Positions 46,618 through 58,664 of a stretch of 64,000 bases of DNA are shown here, piece by piece. The notes below the pieces were generated by a model. That model was not told where the DNA came from, did not search any database, and saw nothing but the letters and a program-made list of their open reading frames with translations. The DNA comes from Gammaproteobacteria bacterium (GTDB lineage Bacteria > Pseudomonadota > Gammaproteobacteria > Steroidobacterales > GCA-2729495), in NCBI GenBank assembly GCA_003695765.1, contig RFHQ01000054.1, forward strand, positions 1-64,000, written 5' to 3'. The position numbers and the translations under genes were made by a program. How positions within the stretch are numbered: position 1 is the stretch's first letter; each line of letters starts with the position of its first letter.

Positions 46618-46727
46618 ACGCCGGCCGATTCCTCCGCATTGCGGCCAGTCGACCACGGGTTGCTGGCCGCTTTTTTCATCGCGCCGCGGCCCTTAACGCC
46701 GCGGGGCGCATCTGAAACAATGGGCCG

Positions 46728-47822
46728 ATGGAACGCGCGCAGACGCTGCTGCAGCAGGCGCTCGAACTGCTGCAACCCTACCCGCCGTTACAGGCACTGC
46801 TGACCGTCCTCCTGTTTCTGTTGCTGGCCAGATTCGGCAACTGGCTGATCGACCGGCTGTTGCGCCGGCTGGTGCAGCGCACGCGCAACCGTTTCGACGA
46901 CCGCCTGCTGGACCTGCTGCACCGGCCGGTCTTTGCCAGCATCGCACTGTTCGGCCTGGCCCTCGCCGTGCTGCAGCTGTCGCTGAGCGAGCGCCTGGAA
47001 ACGCTGAACCTGAACATCATCAAGACCATCGCGATCTGGGTCTGGCTGGTGTTCGGGCTGCGCTTCGCGCGCCTCGCGATCGAACTCCTGAGCCGCCGCG
47101 AGCGCGCCAGCGTCTTCCTGCAACCGAGCACGCGGCCGCTGCTCAGCAATGCGCTGGCGATCCTGATCGTCGTCGCCGGCGCCTATGCGATCTTCGAGGC
47201 CTGGGACATCGACGTGACCGGCCTCGTGGCCTCGGCCGGCATCGTCGGCCTGGCGCTGAGCTTCGCCGCGCAGGACACGCTGTCCAACCTGTTCGCCGGC
47301 ATCGCGATCCTCGCGGACCGGCCCTACAAGCTCGGCGACTACATCATCCTCGACAGTGGCGAACGCGGCGAGGTCACGCAGATCGGACTGCGCAGCACGC
47401 GTTTGCTGACCCGCGACGATGTCGAGATCACGATTCCGAACAGCGTGATGGGCAACGCCAAAATCATCAACGAGGCCGGTGGCCCGGTGCACCGTTACCG
47501 GATCCGCGTGCCGGTCGGCGTCGCCTACGGCTCGGACATCGACCAGGTCATGCAGCTGCTGCTGGACGTCGCCGCGGCGCATGGCGACATTACGGCCGAA
47601 CCGGCCGCGCGGGTGCGCCTGCGGGGTTTCGGCGATTCCAGCCTGAACTTCGAACTGCTGGCGTGGATCCGCGACCCGGCCGACCGCGGCCGTGTGCAGC
47701 ACGAATTGAATTGCGCGATCTACAAGGCCTTCGCGGCCGCCAGCGTCGAGATTCCGTTCCCACAACGGGATCTGCACATCCGGCAGATGCCCGGACAGCC
47801 GCCGGCCGCGGGCCAGCCCTGA
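46728..47822 (+). CDS. MscS-family mechanosensitive ion channel
   Basis: GLVASAGIVGLALSFAAQDTLSNLFAGIAILADRPYKLGDYI, IPNSVMGNAKIIN. Confidence 0.94.
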   Translation: MERAQTLLQQALELLQPYPPLQALLTVLLFLLLARFGNWLIDRLLRRLVQRTRNRFDDRLLDLLHRPVFASIALFGLALAVLQLSLSERLETLNLNIIKTIAIWVWLVFGLRFARLAIELLSRRERASVFLQPSTRPLLSNALAILIVVAGAYAIFEAWDIDVTGLVASAGIVGLALSFAAQDTLSNLFAGIAILADRPYKLGDYIILDSGERGEVTQIGLRSTRLLTRDDVEITIPNSVMGNAKIINEAGGPVHRYRIRVPVGVAYGSDIDQVMQLLLDVAAAHGDITAEPAARVRLRGFGDSSLNFELLAWIRDPADRGRVQHELNCAIYKAFAAASVEIPFPQRDLHIRQMPGQPPAAGQP

Positions 47823-49342
47823 TGGCCGCGCTGCCGGAGAACCTGTACAGCTTCCTGCGCAGCGGCTTCGCCAGCTGCCCGGGCAAGCCGTTCCTGCTGC
47901 GGGATGGAGCGGCAACGATCAGCTACGGCGACATCGACCGGCTCAGCGCTCAGGTCGCCGGCCTGCTGCGGGCCCGCGGCGTGTTGCCCGGCGAACGCGT
48001 GGTCGCCCAGGTCGGCAAGTCGCCCCTGGCGCTGGCCCTGTACCTCGGCTGCCTGCGCGTCGGCGCGATCTATGTGCCGCTGAACACGGCCTACACCGCG
48101 GCCGAGCTCGATTACTTCCTGCGCGATGCCCGGCCGGCTCTGTTCATCGGGGCGCTCCAGGAACAGCCGGATCTCGCCGGGTTGGCGCGAGCGGCCGATG
48201 TGCCGGTCTGGCTGCATCTCGAAGACGACGACCGCGGCAGCTTCGCCGAGGCCGTCGCGGCCACCGAGCCGGATGCCGATATCACGACGATGGCGCCGGA
48301 CGATGTCGTTGCGATGCTCTATACGTCGGGCACGACCGGCCGCTCCAAGGGCGCGCTGCTGACACTGCGCAACCTGGCCAGCAACGCAGCCAGCCTGCAG
48401 ACGTTGTGGGGCTGGCAACACGATGACCTGCTGTTGCATGCGCTGCCGATCTTCCATGTCCACGGCCTGTTCGTCGCCTTGCACTGCGCGATGCTCGGCG
48501 GCTCCAGCGTCCTGTTCCACCCGCGCTTCGACTGCGCCGCGGTGCGCGCCGACCTGCACCGCGCGACGGTGATGATGGGCGTGCCGACTTTCTATACGCG
48601 GCTGCTTGCGGATCCGGCCTTCGGCGCCGCCAGCTGTCACAACATGCGGCTGTTCATTTCCGGCTCGGCGCCGCTGCTGCCGGCCAGCTTCGAGGCCTTC
48701 GCCGAGCGCAGCGGGCATCGGATCCTGGAGCGCTACGGCATGACCGAGGCCGGCATGATCAGCTCGAACCCGCTGCATGGCGAGCGCATCGCGGGGACTG
48801 TCGGTTATGCGCTGCCGGAAGTCCGCATCCGCGTGGTCGACGCGAGCGGCCGCGCGCTGCCACCGGGCGAGATCGGCGAGGTCGAGATCAGCGGCCCGAA
48901 CGTGTTCGCCGGGTACTGGCGGCAGCCGGAGAAGACCGCCGCGGCCTTCCGGCCGGACGGTTACCTCCGCAGCGGCGATCTCGGCAGCCTCGCCGCCGAC
49001 GGCCGCCTGACGCTGGCCGGCCGGGCCACGGACCTGATCATCTCCGGGGGCTACAACATCTACCCGAAAGAAATCGAGAACTGCCTGGACGCCCTGGACG
49101 GCATCGCCGAATCCGCGGTCATCGGTGTGCCGCATGCGGATCTCGGTGAAGCGGTGCTGGCGGTGCTGGTGCCCGCCGGCGAACCGCCGGACGCGGACCA
49201 GATCATGGCCGCACTGGCTCGGCGGCTCGCGCGCTTCAAGCAGCCGCGGCGGATCGTCTGGCTGCCCCAACTGCCTCGCAACAGCATGGGCAAGGTGCAG
49301 AAACAGCTGTTGCGCGAGCGATTCGCGCACAGCTTCGACTGA
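47822..49342 (+). CDS. AMP-binding acyl-CoA synthetase, malonyl-CoA synthetase-like
   Basis: MLYTSGTTGRSKGALLTLRNLASNA, HGLFVALHCAMLGG, ERYGMTEAGMISSNP, GYNIYPKEIE. Confidence 0.88.
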   Translation: MAALPENLYSFLRSGFASCPGKPFLLRDGAATISYGDIDRLSAQVAGLLRARGVLPGERVVAQVGKSPLALALYLGCLRVGAIYVPLNTAYTAAELDYFLRDARPALFIGALQEQPDLAGLARAADVPVWLHLEDDDRGSFAEAVAATEPDADITTMAPDDVVAMLYTSGTTGRSKGALLTLRNLASNAASLQTLWGWQHDDLLLHALPIFHVHGLFVALHCAMLGGSSVLFHPRFDCAAVRADLHRATVMMGVPTFYTRLLADPAFGAASCHNMRLFISGSAPLLPASFEAFAERSGHRILERYGMTEAGMISSNPLHGERIAGTVGYALPEVRIRVVDASGRALPPGEIGEVEISGPNVFAGYWRQPEKTAAAFRPDGYLRSGDLGSLAADGRLTLAGRATDLIISGGYNIYPKEIENCLDALDGIAESAVIGVPHADLGEAVLAVLVPAGEPPDADQIMAALARRLARFKQPRRIVWLPQLPRNSMGKVQKQLLRERFAHSFD

Positions 49343-49354
49343 GTCCAGCGGCGG

Positions 49355-52300
49355 CTACGGAGCCAGCGGCTGCAACTCGCCCCACTGGTCGATCTTCAGG
49401 CCCAGGACCGCCTGCAGGCGGGCTTCCAGTTCCGTCGCTGGCGCCGCCACCGCCTCGCCGACCGGCTCGCCGGCCCGCAGGCGCAACAGCCGCGGCCGAG
49501 CCGCCTGCATATCGGTCATCAGCAGCAGCTCGCCGCTGGCCGGGTCCAGCGCCGCCGCGTCAGGCGGCTGCTGGAGCAAGCGTGCCGTCCCGCGCCGCAA
49601 GCCCTCGGCGTTGACAGCCAGCCGCTGCACCCAAAGGCCGCCCTGCACGACCAGTTCGCGACCGCCGTCGCCAAACCACATTCGTTCCGCCAGCATCGGC
49701 AGGCGCAGGCGTCGCGGCAGCCGTTCGCCGGCGCCGGACCACAGTTCGACGCGCCGATCCGTGCCCGCGACCGCGAGCCGCTCACCGTCCGGGTGCACGG
49801 CGACCGCGAGGACACCGGCGCGGCCGCCGAGCAGCGTGCTCAGCGTGCCGGCGCGCCAGCGCCATTCGCTGAGCGCACCGCGGTCCCCGGCCACCAGCAG
49901 GCGGTCCTCGTCCGCGACCGCGAGCTGCGGGCGCGTGGCCTGGATCGCCTGGCGGGCCAGCACGTGACCATTGACGCTGTCGACGAGCTGCAGCACGCTG
50001 CGCCCGGCAGTGAACAGCCGCGCGCGATCACTGCTGAAGGCCATCGCCAGTGCCGGCGGATCCTGCTGGCTGGCGAAGAAGGGCCGCGGCATGCCGCTGG
50101 CCGCTTCCCAGACACGCAGGCTGCCGTCCAGCGCGGCACTGGCCAGCAGTTCACCGCCGGGCTCGAATACCAGCCCGGTGACCGGTTTCAGATGGCCGAT
50201 GAATTCCGGCTCGGCGTCCGGGCCTCGCGGCATCTGCAAGGAGCCATCCGCGGGCAGGATGCGCACGTCGCCGCTGGCGCTGGCGACGGCCACGCGGCGG
50301 CCGCCGGGGTCGACGGCCGCGGCCACCGGCCAGTGCAGCCGGCCGGCGGCGGGCTGCACCCGGTCCAGCTGCCAGGCCTTGAAGCCGGCCGCGCGGTCGC
50401 CGGTCAGCAGCCGGTCACCGGCGAAATGCAGCAGCCCCGGCCCGTTCGGGCCGCGGCGCCGTCCAGGCGAGTGCCGCAACACCGGCGCGAGGCGCGCCGC
50501 CGACGGCAGGCCGATCACCTCGAAGCCGTGTTCCAGGGAACCGAAGGCCACGCGCCCGGCATCGAAAGCGACCCGCCAGCCCGCGGCCGAGCGCCGCGCC
50601 ATCAGCGGCGCCGCCGGCTCGTCCAGGTTCCAAAGATACAGATGACCGGCGGCGTCGGCGGCCGCGAGCCATTCCGCGGCGGCGTCCAGCCAGGCGGCAA
50701 CCGGCCGCGACGGCAAGGCGAGTTCGGCGACCAGCTGGCCGCTGTCCACGGACCACAGCCGCAACAGGCGGTTGCCGTCGCTGACGGCCAGCAATGTGGC
50801 CGCACTGTCGGTCGCAACCAGCGCAGCCGGCGCACCGGTGACCAGGCGGCGGCGTTCCCGCCGCTGCGCTAGATCCCACACCGACAGCGCGTTGGCGCCG
50901 GAGCCGTCGGGGATCGAATCGACCACGAGGAAGCGCCCGTCCGCCGACAGCAGCGGCGCCACGCCGGGCTCGTAATCGATCCTGAAGGGCGGGGCCTTCC
51001 CATCGAGCGCGCGCAGGACGATCTCGCGGTTGCCGAACATCAGCACGGCCTCGCCACCGAGCGCGAAACGGGCCGAACGGAAGTCCTCCGGCCGTGGCAA
51101 GCGGGCCAGAATCTCGCCGCCGGCGACATGCCAGACGAGCAGCTGCCCGCGCACGCCGTCCCCGGCCGGCCAGCTCAGCGCCAGCCGGCCGCGTTCGCCG
51201 AGCAGCGCGCGGGCCTCGCGCGCGATGGTCGGTTCCGGGATCGGCCGCAGGCCATCGGCCTCTGCCGGTTCCGCTTCGGCGCTGCGCCCATCGATCGCCA
51301 GCGACCAGCCGCGCAGGCTGCCGCTGACGCCCGGCTCCGTGTCCGCCAGCCAGGCGAGCCAGGTGCCGTTCGGGTCTTCCTGCAACAGCGGCCGCAGCGC
51401 TGTGTGGCGCCTTGAATCGAAGCTCAGGCCGCCCGCCTCGCGCCGCGCCCGGTCCAGCGACAACCGCGCGCGCCGGCCCGAGGGCGCCTGCAACTCCAGC
51501 ACCAGGTCCGCCGGCCGCGGGTGTTCCAGCTCCAGCTGCACGCTCAGGCGCCGAGCCTTTGCCGGCCCGGCATAGCGCCGGCTGAGCTGCAAGGGCAGGA
51601 TCTCCTCGGCGAACAGCGCCTGGCGCCGCGACAGCCGTCCGTCGGCGAGCCGGTACTGGGCGACCTGCTGTTCGCTGTCCAGCAGCGACAGGAGGCCGAG
51701 CGCCGGATCGACCGCGACATCGCGGATCCCGGCCGCCGGCCGCAGGGTCCATCGCAACCGCGCGAAGTCCTCGCCTAGCAGCTCGCCCAGGAACCGCCGG
51801 CGCCGCGGACTGGGATGCCGCAACGCACGGCTGGCGAACAGCATCGCGGCATCCCGATCGCCGCTGCGCAGGGCCGCGGCGCTGCGCCGGTCCCAGAACT
51901 CGGCCAGCACCTCGGCGGCCAGCCCCTGCCGGCCCGGCAGGCGCATCAGGTAGTCGCCATAGCGCGCGACTTCGGCCAGCCGGCTGGACTGGCGGCTGCG
52001 GCGGACGAGGTAGTCGGCGAACAGCTGATCCGCCGTGTTGCCGAAGCCCGGCAGGAAGCCGAGCCGCTCCCAGGCATCCATCGCCGTGACGAAGTCCACG
52101 CCCGGTTCCGTCAGCGCCCGCACGTAGGGGCGCGGCAGGTACTCCGCGTACCAGGCCGGCAGCAGCAGGATCAGCGCGACGACCGCCAGCGCCGCGGCCA
52201 GCCCCCGCCAGCTGAACGGCAGGTTGCGGTTGACCCACAGGGTCGAGAAGACGGCCGCGTAGATCCGGTTGCGCAAGGCCAGGCGGCCGTCGGGGGCGAC

Positions 52301-53320
52301 GACCACGACACCGGTGCACAGCAGTTCCCGGTGCAGCGGAATCGCCAGATTCGCCGGCACGGCGACACCCTTGCGCACCCGGCCGTACAGATTGAGGCGC
52401 GCGCTGCGGTTGCCCTGCTCGCTCAACAGCTGCGTCCTGACGAAGGCCAGGTGCGGCTCCTCGCGCAGCGTATTGGGGCCGAGGAACAGCCGTTGCACCG
52501 TTTGGTCGACACTCGCCGGTGTCAGCGCCCCGGCGTCGCGCCGCGCGAGGCCGCGCAGGATCTTCTGGCTCAGGTAGGGGTGCCCGGAGGTCCAGTGCCA
52601 GAGCCGCTGTGCGATCGCGGCCGCGACCTCGTGTTCCAGGCCCAGCCCCCGGTCGACCAGCGTTTCCAGCACCGCGAGGTCGAAGTCGCCCAGCTCGACC
52701 GCCGTGCTGATCGAGAACGGCGAGGCGTGGCCCAGAGGCAGGCGCTGGCCGACGCCCTGCGCGCCCAGCAGCGCGAAGGTCAGTCGGCTGGCGTCCGGCA
52801 CCGTCGCACGCGCGTCGTAACAGGCGCGGATCGCGCCGAACAGATCGCGCGAGACCTCGTGGCCGAGAATCGCCTCGATGCGGTCGATGAAGACGACGAC
52901 CGGCTCCTCGCGTTCCCGCAACAGCACCTCGAGAAAGAATTCCCGCAGGCGCTGCAGTCCGGTCAGGTAGGCACGGTCCTGCCACCAGCCCTGCAGATCG
53001 AATCGGATTCGCAGATCCCGCAGGATCCGGTAGGCGAGGCTGTAGTACCAGCGGCCGGCATCCTCGCTGACACCGCGATTGCTGATCTGCGCGACATCCA
53101 CGATCGCAACCGCCTGGCCGGCCGCGCGCAGGCGTTCCGCCGCATGTGCAGCCAGGCTCGACTTGCCGACGTCCGGGGGTGCGAGCACATGGCAGTACTC
53201 GGCGGCCGCGAGCAGTCGATAGAGTTGCTCGTCCGCCGGACGTTCCATATAGCAGGCACGGTCCGGCTGTACCGGCCCGCCGACGACGAAAAAGCGGCTG
53301 TCGGATCGCCCAGCCTGCAT
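49355..53320 (-). CDS. AAA-like ATPase (PF14516-type) with TM segment, P-domain-like module and WD40 repeats
   Basis: YMERPADEQLYRLLAAAEYCHVLAPPDVGKSSLA; TM GLAAALAVVALILLLPAWYA; P-domain pattern ADLVLELQAPSGRRARL...NGTWLAWLADTEPGVSGSLRGWSLAIDG; WD repeats (KPVTGLVFEPGGELLASAALDGSLRVWEA). Confidence 0.82.
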   Translation of the reverse strand: MQAGRSDSRFFVVGGPVQPDRACYMERPADEQLYRLLAAAEYCHVLAPPDVGKSSLAAHAAERLRAAGQAVAIVDVAQISNRGVSEDAGRWYYSLAYRILRDLRIRFDLQGWWQDRAYLTGLQRLREFFLEVLLREREEPVVVFIDRIEAILGHEVSRDLFGAIRACYDARATVPDASRLTFALLGAQGVGQRLPLGHASPFSISTAVELGDFDLAVLETLVDRGLGLEHEVAAAIAQRLWHWTSGHPYLSQKILRGLARRDAGALTPASVDQTVQRLFLGPNTLREEPHLAFVRTQLLSEQGNRSARLNLYGRVRKGVAVPANLAIPLHRELLCTGVVVVAPDGRLALRNRIYAAVFSTLWVNRNLPFSWRGLAAALAVVALILLLPAWYAEYLPRPYVRALTEPGVDFVTAMDAWERLGFLPGFGNTADQLFADYLVRRSRQSSRLAEVARYGDYLMRLPGRQGLAAEVLAEFWDRRSAAALRSGDRDAAMLFASRALRHPSPRRRRFLGELLGEDFARLRWTLRPAAGIRDVAVDPALGLLSLLDSEQQVAQYRLADGRLSRRQALFAEEILPLQLSRRYAGPAKARRLSVQLELEHPRPADLVLELQAPSGRRARLSLDRARREAGGLSFDSRRHTALRPLLQEDPNGTWLAWLADTEPGVSGSLRGWSLAIDGRSAEAEPAEADGLRPIPEPTIAREARALLGERGRLALSWPAGDGVRGQLLVWHVAGGEILARLPRPEDFRSARFALGGEAVLMFGNREIVLRALDGKAPPFRIDYEPGVAPLLSADGRFLVVDSIPDGSGANALSVWDLAQRRERRRLVTGAPAALVATDSAATLLAVSDGNRLLRLWSVDSGQLVAELALPSRPVAAWLDAAAEWLAAADAAGHLYLWNLDEPAAPLMARRSAAGWRVAFDAGRVAFGSLEHGFEVIGLPSAARLAPVLRHSPGRRRGPNGPGLLHFAGDRLLTGDRAAGFKAWQLDRVQPAAGRLHWPVAAAVDPGGRRVAVASASGDVRILPADGSLQMPRGPDAEPEFIGHLKPVTGLVFEPGGELLASAALDGSLRVWEAASGMPRPFFASQQDPPALAMAFSSDRARLFTAGRSVLQLVDSVNGHVLARQAIQATRPQLAVADEDRLLVAGDRGALSEWRWRAGTLSTLLGGRAGVLAVAVHPDGERLAVAGTDRRVELWSGAGERLPRRLRLPMLAERMWFGDGGRELVVQGGLWVQRLAVNAEGLRRGTARLLQQPPDAAALDPASGELLLMTDMQAARPRLLRLRAGEPVGEAVAAPATELEARLQAVLGLKIDQWGELQPLAP

Positions 53321-53454
53321 GCATGGCCCTCGCGCTTGCCTGCGGCCCTGCATTGTCCCCGAACTCATGGCGGGCACGCCAGATGCGGGCGCCGTTTGCT
53401 CCGGCGACGAGCGCTCACTATCATCGCGGGCCGGCCGGTCGCGCGGAGCGAAGC

Positions 53455-53700
53455 ATGGGTGTCTGCCATCGTCACAACCTGCCAGCAGGGCGCAGCGATG
53501 CCGAAGCGCGTTTCGGGATCCGCGTCAGCCTGCCGCCCGGCGACCCCTTCCGGCGCCTGCTCGGCGACGACTGGCAGGCGGAGCATTGGTTTGCCGATCG
53601 CGCCAGCCGCGATGCGGCCCTGCGCGACATGGCGGCGCGGCATCGCTATTCGCGCATCGGCGACGAGCCACGCCTGATCTTCGAGCCGATCGAACGCTGA
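53455..53700 (+). CDS. Hypothetical protein
   Basis: 81-aa ORF MGVCHRHNLPAGRSDAEARFGIRVSLPPGDPFRRLLGDDWQAEHWF.... Confidence 0.55.
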   Translation: MGVCHRHNLPAGRSDAEARFGIRVSLPPGDPFRRLLGDDWQAEHWFADRASRDAALRDMAARHRYSRIGDEPRLIFEPIER

Positions 53701-53719
53701 GGCAGCGGGCGGCCGGCGG

Positions 53720-55768
53720 ATGAAGGGAATCGCACCCTGCCTGCTGCTGTGTCAGTGCCTTGGCCTGCCGCTGCTCGCACAGGCCACGGAGCCACTGCCG
53801 GAACTTCGGGTCACGGCTTCGCGCCTGCCGCAGCCGGCGCTGGAGCAGCTCGGCAACAGCGCCCGCGTCGATCGCGATCGCATCGCGCTGACCGCTGCCC
53901 AGCATGTACACGAACTCGGCAACCAACTGGCCGGAACCTGGATCAGCCGCGGCAGCGGTCAGGAACACCTGACGGCGATCCGTTCGCCGGTGCTGACCGG
54001 TCCCGGCGCCTGCGGCGCCTTCCTGACCCTCGAGGACGGTATTCCCAGCCGCCCAACGGGTTTCTGCAACGTGAACCAGCTCTTCGAGCTGCCCACGGAG
54101 CTGGCGGCGGCCATCGAGGTCCTGCGCGGACCGGCCGGGCCGCTGCTCGGCGCGAACGGCCTGCACGGCACGCTGAACGTCCTCCTGCCGATCCCGGGCG
54201 ACGCGCCGGGACTGGCGCTCGCCGCGGAGGCCGGGCCGCATGACTTCCTGCGCGGCCGGCTGCACTGGGACGGCAGCGCCGGCGCGACCGGGATCGCGGC
54301 CGGCCTGCTGGCCGATCACGACAACGGCTTTCGCGAGTCGTCCGGCTACCGGCAACAGAAAGGCTTCCTGCGCCTGGCGCGTGAGCTGCGGCAAGGACGG
54401 CTGGATGCGGCCTTCAGCGCCAGCAACCTGGACCAGCAGACTGCCGGTTTCATCCGCGGGCGGGACGCCTACCTCGATCCGGATCGCCGGCGCGAGAACC
54501 CCAACCCGGAGGCCTTCCGCCGGGCCGACAGCCAGCGCGCCTGGCTGCGCTGGACGCGCCCCGGCGGCGAAGCCAGGCGCAGCGAGTGGCGGCTGTTCCT
54601 GCGCCGCTCCGACATGGAATTCCTGCAGCACTTCCTGCCGGGCCAGCCACTGGAAACCAATGGTCAGATCAGCGGGGGCCTCGGCTACACGCTGGCGCTG
54701 AACCGCGGACCGTGGCGCCTCACCGCCGGACTCGACGCCGAGGCGGCCAGCGGTTTTCTCGAAGAACGCCAGGCGCAGTCGCTGGGTCCCGGCTCGAACC
54801 GGCCGCCCGGCCGCCACTACGATTACACCGTGGACAGCCAGGCCATCGCGCCCTTCCTGCGCCTGCGCCGGCAACTCGGCGCCCGCTGGGCGCTGGAAGG
54901 CGGCCTGCGCCTCGAGTACCTGCGCTACGACTACGAGACCCGGCTACCGCCGGGCAACCGGCGTGAGGACGGCGGCAGCTGCCCCGGCGGCTGCCTGTTC
55001 TTCCGCCCGGCCGATCGCAGCGACGAATTCTTCGAGGCCGCGCCGGAACTCGGCCTGCTGTTCCGCATCGATGCGGACAGCACGGCCTGGCTGCGTGGCG
55101 TGCGCGGCTTCCGCCCGCCGCAGGCGACCGAGTTGTACCGCTTGCAGAGCGGCCAGTCCGTCGCGGATCTGCAGCCCGAGACACTGGACAGCCTGGAGCT
55201 GGGCTGGCGGCGGATCGACGGCGGCTTCAGCGCCGAGGCCGTCGCCTTCCTGATGCGCAAGAAGCATTTCATCTTCCGCGACGCCGACGGCTTCAATGTC
55301 AGCGACGGGCGCAGCCGACACCGCGGCCTGGAACTGCAGCTGCGGTACCAGCATGCCAGCGGACTGTACGCGGCCGTCGCGGCCACCTGGGCGCGGCACG
55401 AGTACGCATTCGATCGCGACGCCGCCCGCGGCGAGACCATCCGCGACGGCAATGACATCGACACGGCACCGCGCACGCTGGGCAGCCTGCAGGCCGGCTA
55501 CCGTGGCGCGCGCGGCGTGCTGGAAGTGGAGTGGGTGCACCTCGGCCCCTACTGGCTGGACGCGGCGAACACGGCGCGTTACCCGGGGCACGATCTGGTG
55601 AACCTGCGGGCGACCTGGCGGCTCTCGCGATCCTGGCAATTCGCACTGCGGCTGCGGAACCTCGGCGACGAGGCCTATGCCGACCGCGCCGACTTCGCGT
55701 TCGGCAGCTACCGTTACCTGCCCGGGCGCGGCCGGGAGCTGTTCGCCGAGATCGATTGGCGCCACTGA
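53720..55768 (+). CDS. TonB-dependent receptor
   Basis: Plug domain (GTWISRGSGQEHLTAIRSPVLTG...EVLRGPAGPLLGANGLHGTLNV) and barrel with terminal ...[16 protein letters not shown]. Confidence 0.92.
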   Translation: MKGIAPCLLLCQCLGLPLLAQATEPLPELRVTASRLPQPALEQLGNSARVDRDRIALTAAQHVHELGNQLAGTWISRGSGQEHLTAIRSPVLTGPGACGAFLTLEDGIPSRPTGFCNVNQLFELPTELAAAIEVLRGPAGPLLGANGLHGTLNVLLPIPGDAPGLALAAEAGPHDFLRGRLHWDGSAGATGIAAGLLADHDNGFRESSGYRQQKGFLRLARELRQGRLDAAFSASNLDQQTAGFIRGRDAYLDPDRRRENPNPEAFRRADSQRAWLRWTRPGGEARRSEWRLFLRRSDMEFLQHFLPGQPLETNGQISGGLGYTLALNRGPWRLTAGLDAEAASGFLEERQAQSLGPGSNRPPGRHYDYTVDSQAIAPFLRLRRQLGARWALEGGLRLEYLRYDYETRLPPGNRREDGGSCPGGCLFFRPADRSDEFFEAAPELGLLFRIDADSTAWLRGVRGFRPPQATELYRLQSGQSVADLQPETLDSLELGWRRIDGGFSAEAVAFLMRKKHFIFRDADGFNVSDGRSRHRGLELQLRYQHASGLYAAVAATWARHEYAFDRDAARGETIRDGNDIDTAPRTLGSLQAGYRGARGVLEVEWVHLGPYWLDAANTARYPGHDLVNLRATWRLSRSWQFALRLRNLGDEAYADRADFAFGSYRYLPGRGRELFAEIDWRH

Positions 55769-57377
55769 ACCGCCGGCACATCGGGCAAACCGCTGCGCAG
55801 GCGGCCGATCTCGGCGAGGTAGTCGGCGCGCTCGCGTTCCTGGCGCTCCTGGTCCCAGCCGAGAAACTCGCCGGCGACCTGCAGGCTGCCCGGCAGTGCG
55901 GACCGGCCGAGATCCGGCCCGAGGCCGACCATGCAGCGACGCAGCAGCAGATCGGCGAGGCTGCCCGCGAATTCGGTATCGGTGGCGAACAACAGTTCCG
56001 CGGCCAGCAGACCGGAGCGCTCGTCGATGCAGTGGCCGAGCCGTGGTTCGGTCTCGATCAGCCGTGCCAGCTCGATCGCGCGCGCGCCGTACAGCCCCAG
56101 CAGCCGCGGCCGCGCCGTGGCCGGCAGGTCCGGATAGGCCGCCAGCTCCGCGGCCACGTCCAGCAGGTCGCGGTTCGCGCCCGGCAGCGGCAAGCGCCGG
56201 GTCATGCAGGGCCGGCGCGCGCCGCGCAGGCGGCTGCAGACCCGGTCGACGACCTCCTCCGCGAGGCTGCGATAGGTCGTCAACTTGCCGCCGATGACCG
56301 AGTAGAGACCGCGGGCCTCGCGACCATGGTGTCTGAGCCAGTGACGCCGGCTGACCTCCCCCATGTCCTCGCCATCACCGGCCGGCAAGGGGCGGACACC
56401 GGTGTAGTGGAAGAGGATGTCCTCGCGGCCGAGGCGCGCGGCCGGAAACAGGGCCCGGGTTTCCGCCAGCAGGTAGTCGATCTCGGCGGGATCGGCGGAC
56501 GCGTCGTCGGGATCGCCGCGGTAACGGATGTCCGTCGTGCCGACCAGCAGCAGTCCCTGCCAGGGGATGATGAAATACGGCCGTCCGTCGCTGCGCGCTT
56601 CGGCATAGCAGGCAAACAGTGGCGCGCCGGGGAAGCGCGGCAACACGATGTGCGTGCCCTTGCTGCCGCCGAGCATGTCCGGCGGGTCGCGGTCCAGGCC
56701 GGCAAGCACCCGGTCGACCCAGGGCCCGGCGGCATTGACGACGGCGGCGGCCGCCAGCCGCACCCGCCGCTGGCCGCGCAGATCCAGGCACTCGACGCCC
56801 TGCACCCGCCGCTCGCGCACGAGGATGCGCTCGACGCGATGGCGGGTCAGGATCTCGGCGCCGCTGCGCGCCGCAGCGACCGCGTTCTCGACCACCAGTC
56901 GCTCCGGGAAGACCGCCTGCGCGTCGAAGTAATACCCGGCGCCGGCGAGGCCCTCCGGCTTGAGCCCTGGCGCCAATCGCAAGGCATCGGCGCTGGACAG
57001 CAGGCGGTGCGGCGGCAGGGACTTGCGCAAGGACAGCAGGTCATAGACCGTCAGGCCGGCGCGGATCAGCCAGCGGCCGCGGCGCGCGCCCTGATACAGC
57101 GGCACCAGCAGCGGCAGCGGGTGCACGAGGTGCGGCGCCGTCCAAAGCAGGGTCTCGCGCTCGCGCAGCGATTCGCGCACCAGCCGGAACTCCTGGTGCT
57201 CAAGGTAGCGCAGGCCACCATGGATCAGGCGGCTGGACCAGCGCGAAGTGCCATGGCAGAGGTCGGCCTGCTCGACCAGCCCGACGCGCAGGCCGCGGGC
57301 GGCCGCGTCGCGGGCGATGCCGCAACCGTTGATCCCGCCACCGATGACCAGCAGGTCGAAGCTGGCCTCCTGACCGC

Positions 57378-57381
<4 letters not shown>
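55714..57381 (-). CDS. glpD: Aerobic glycerol-3-phosphate dehydrogenase
   Basis: [69 protein letters not shown]. Confidence 0.93.
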
Positions 57382-58661
<1,280 letters not shown>

Positions 58662-58664
58662 GTC

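Noticed and set aside
50415-53324. 969-aa minus-strand ORF in another frame
   Set aside because: Overlaps the AAA-WD40 gene; G/R/A-rich out-of-frame translation.
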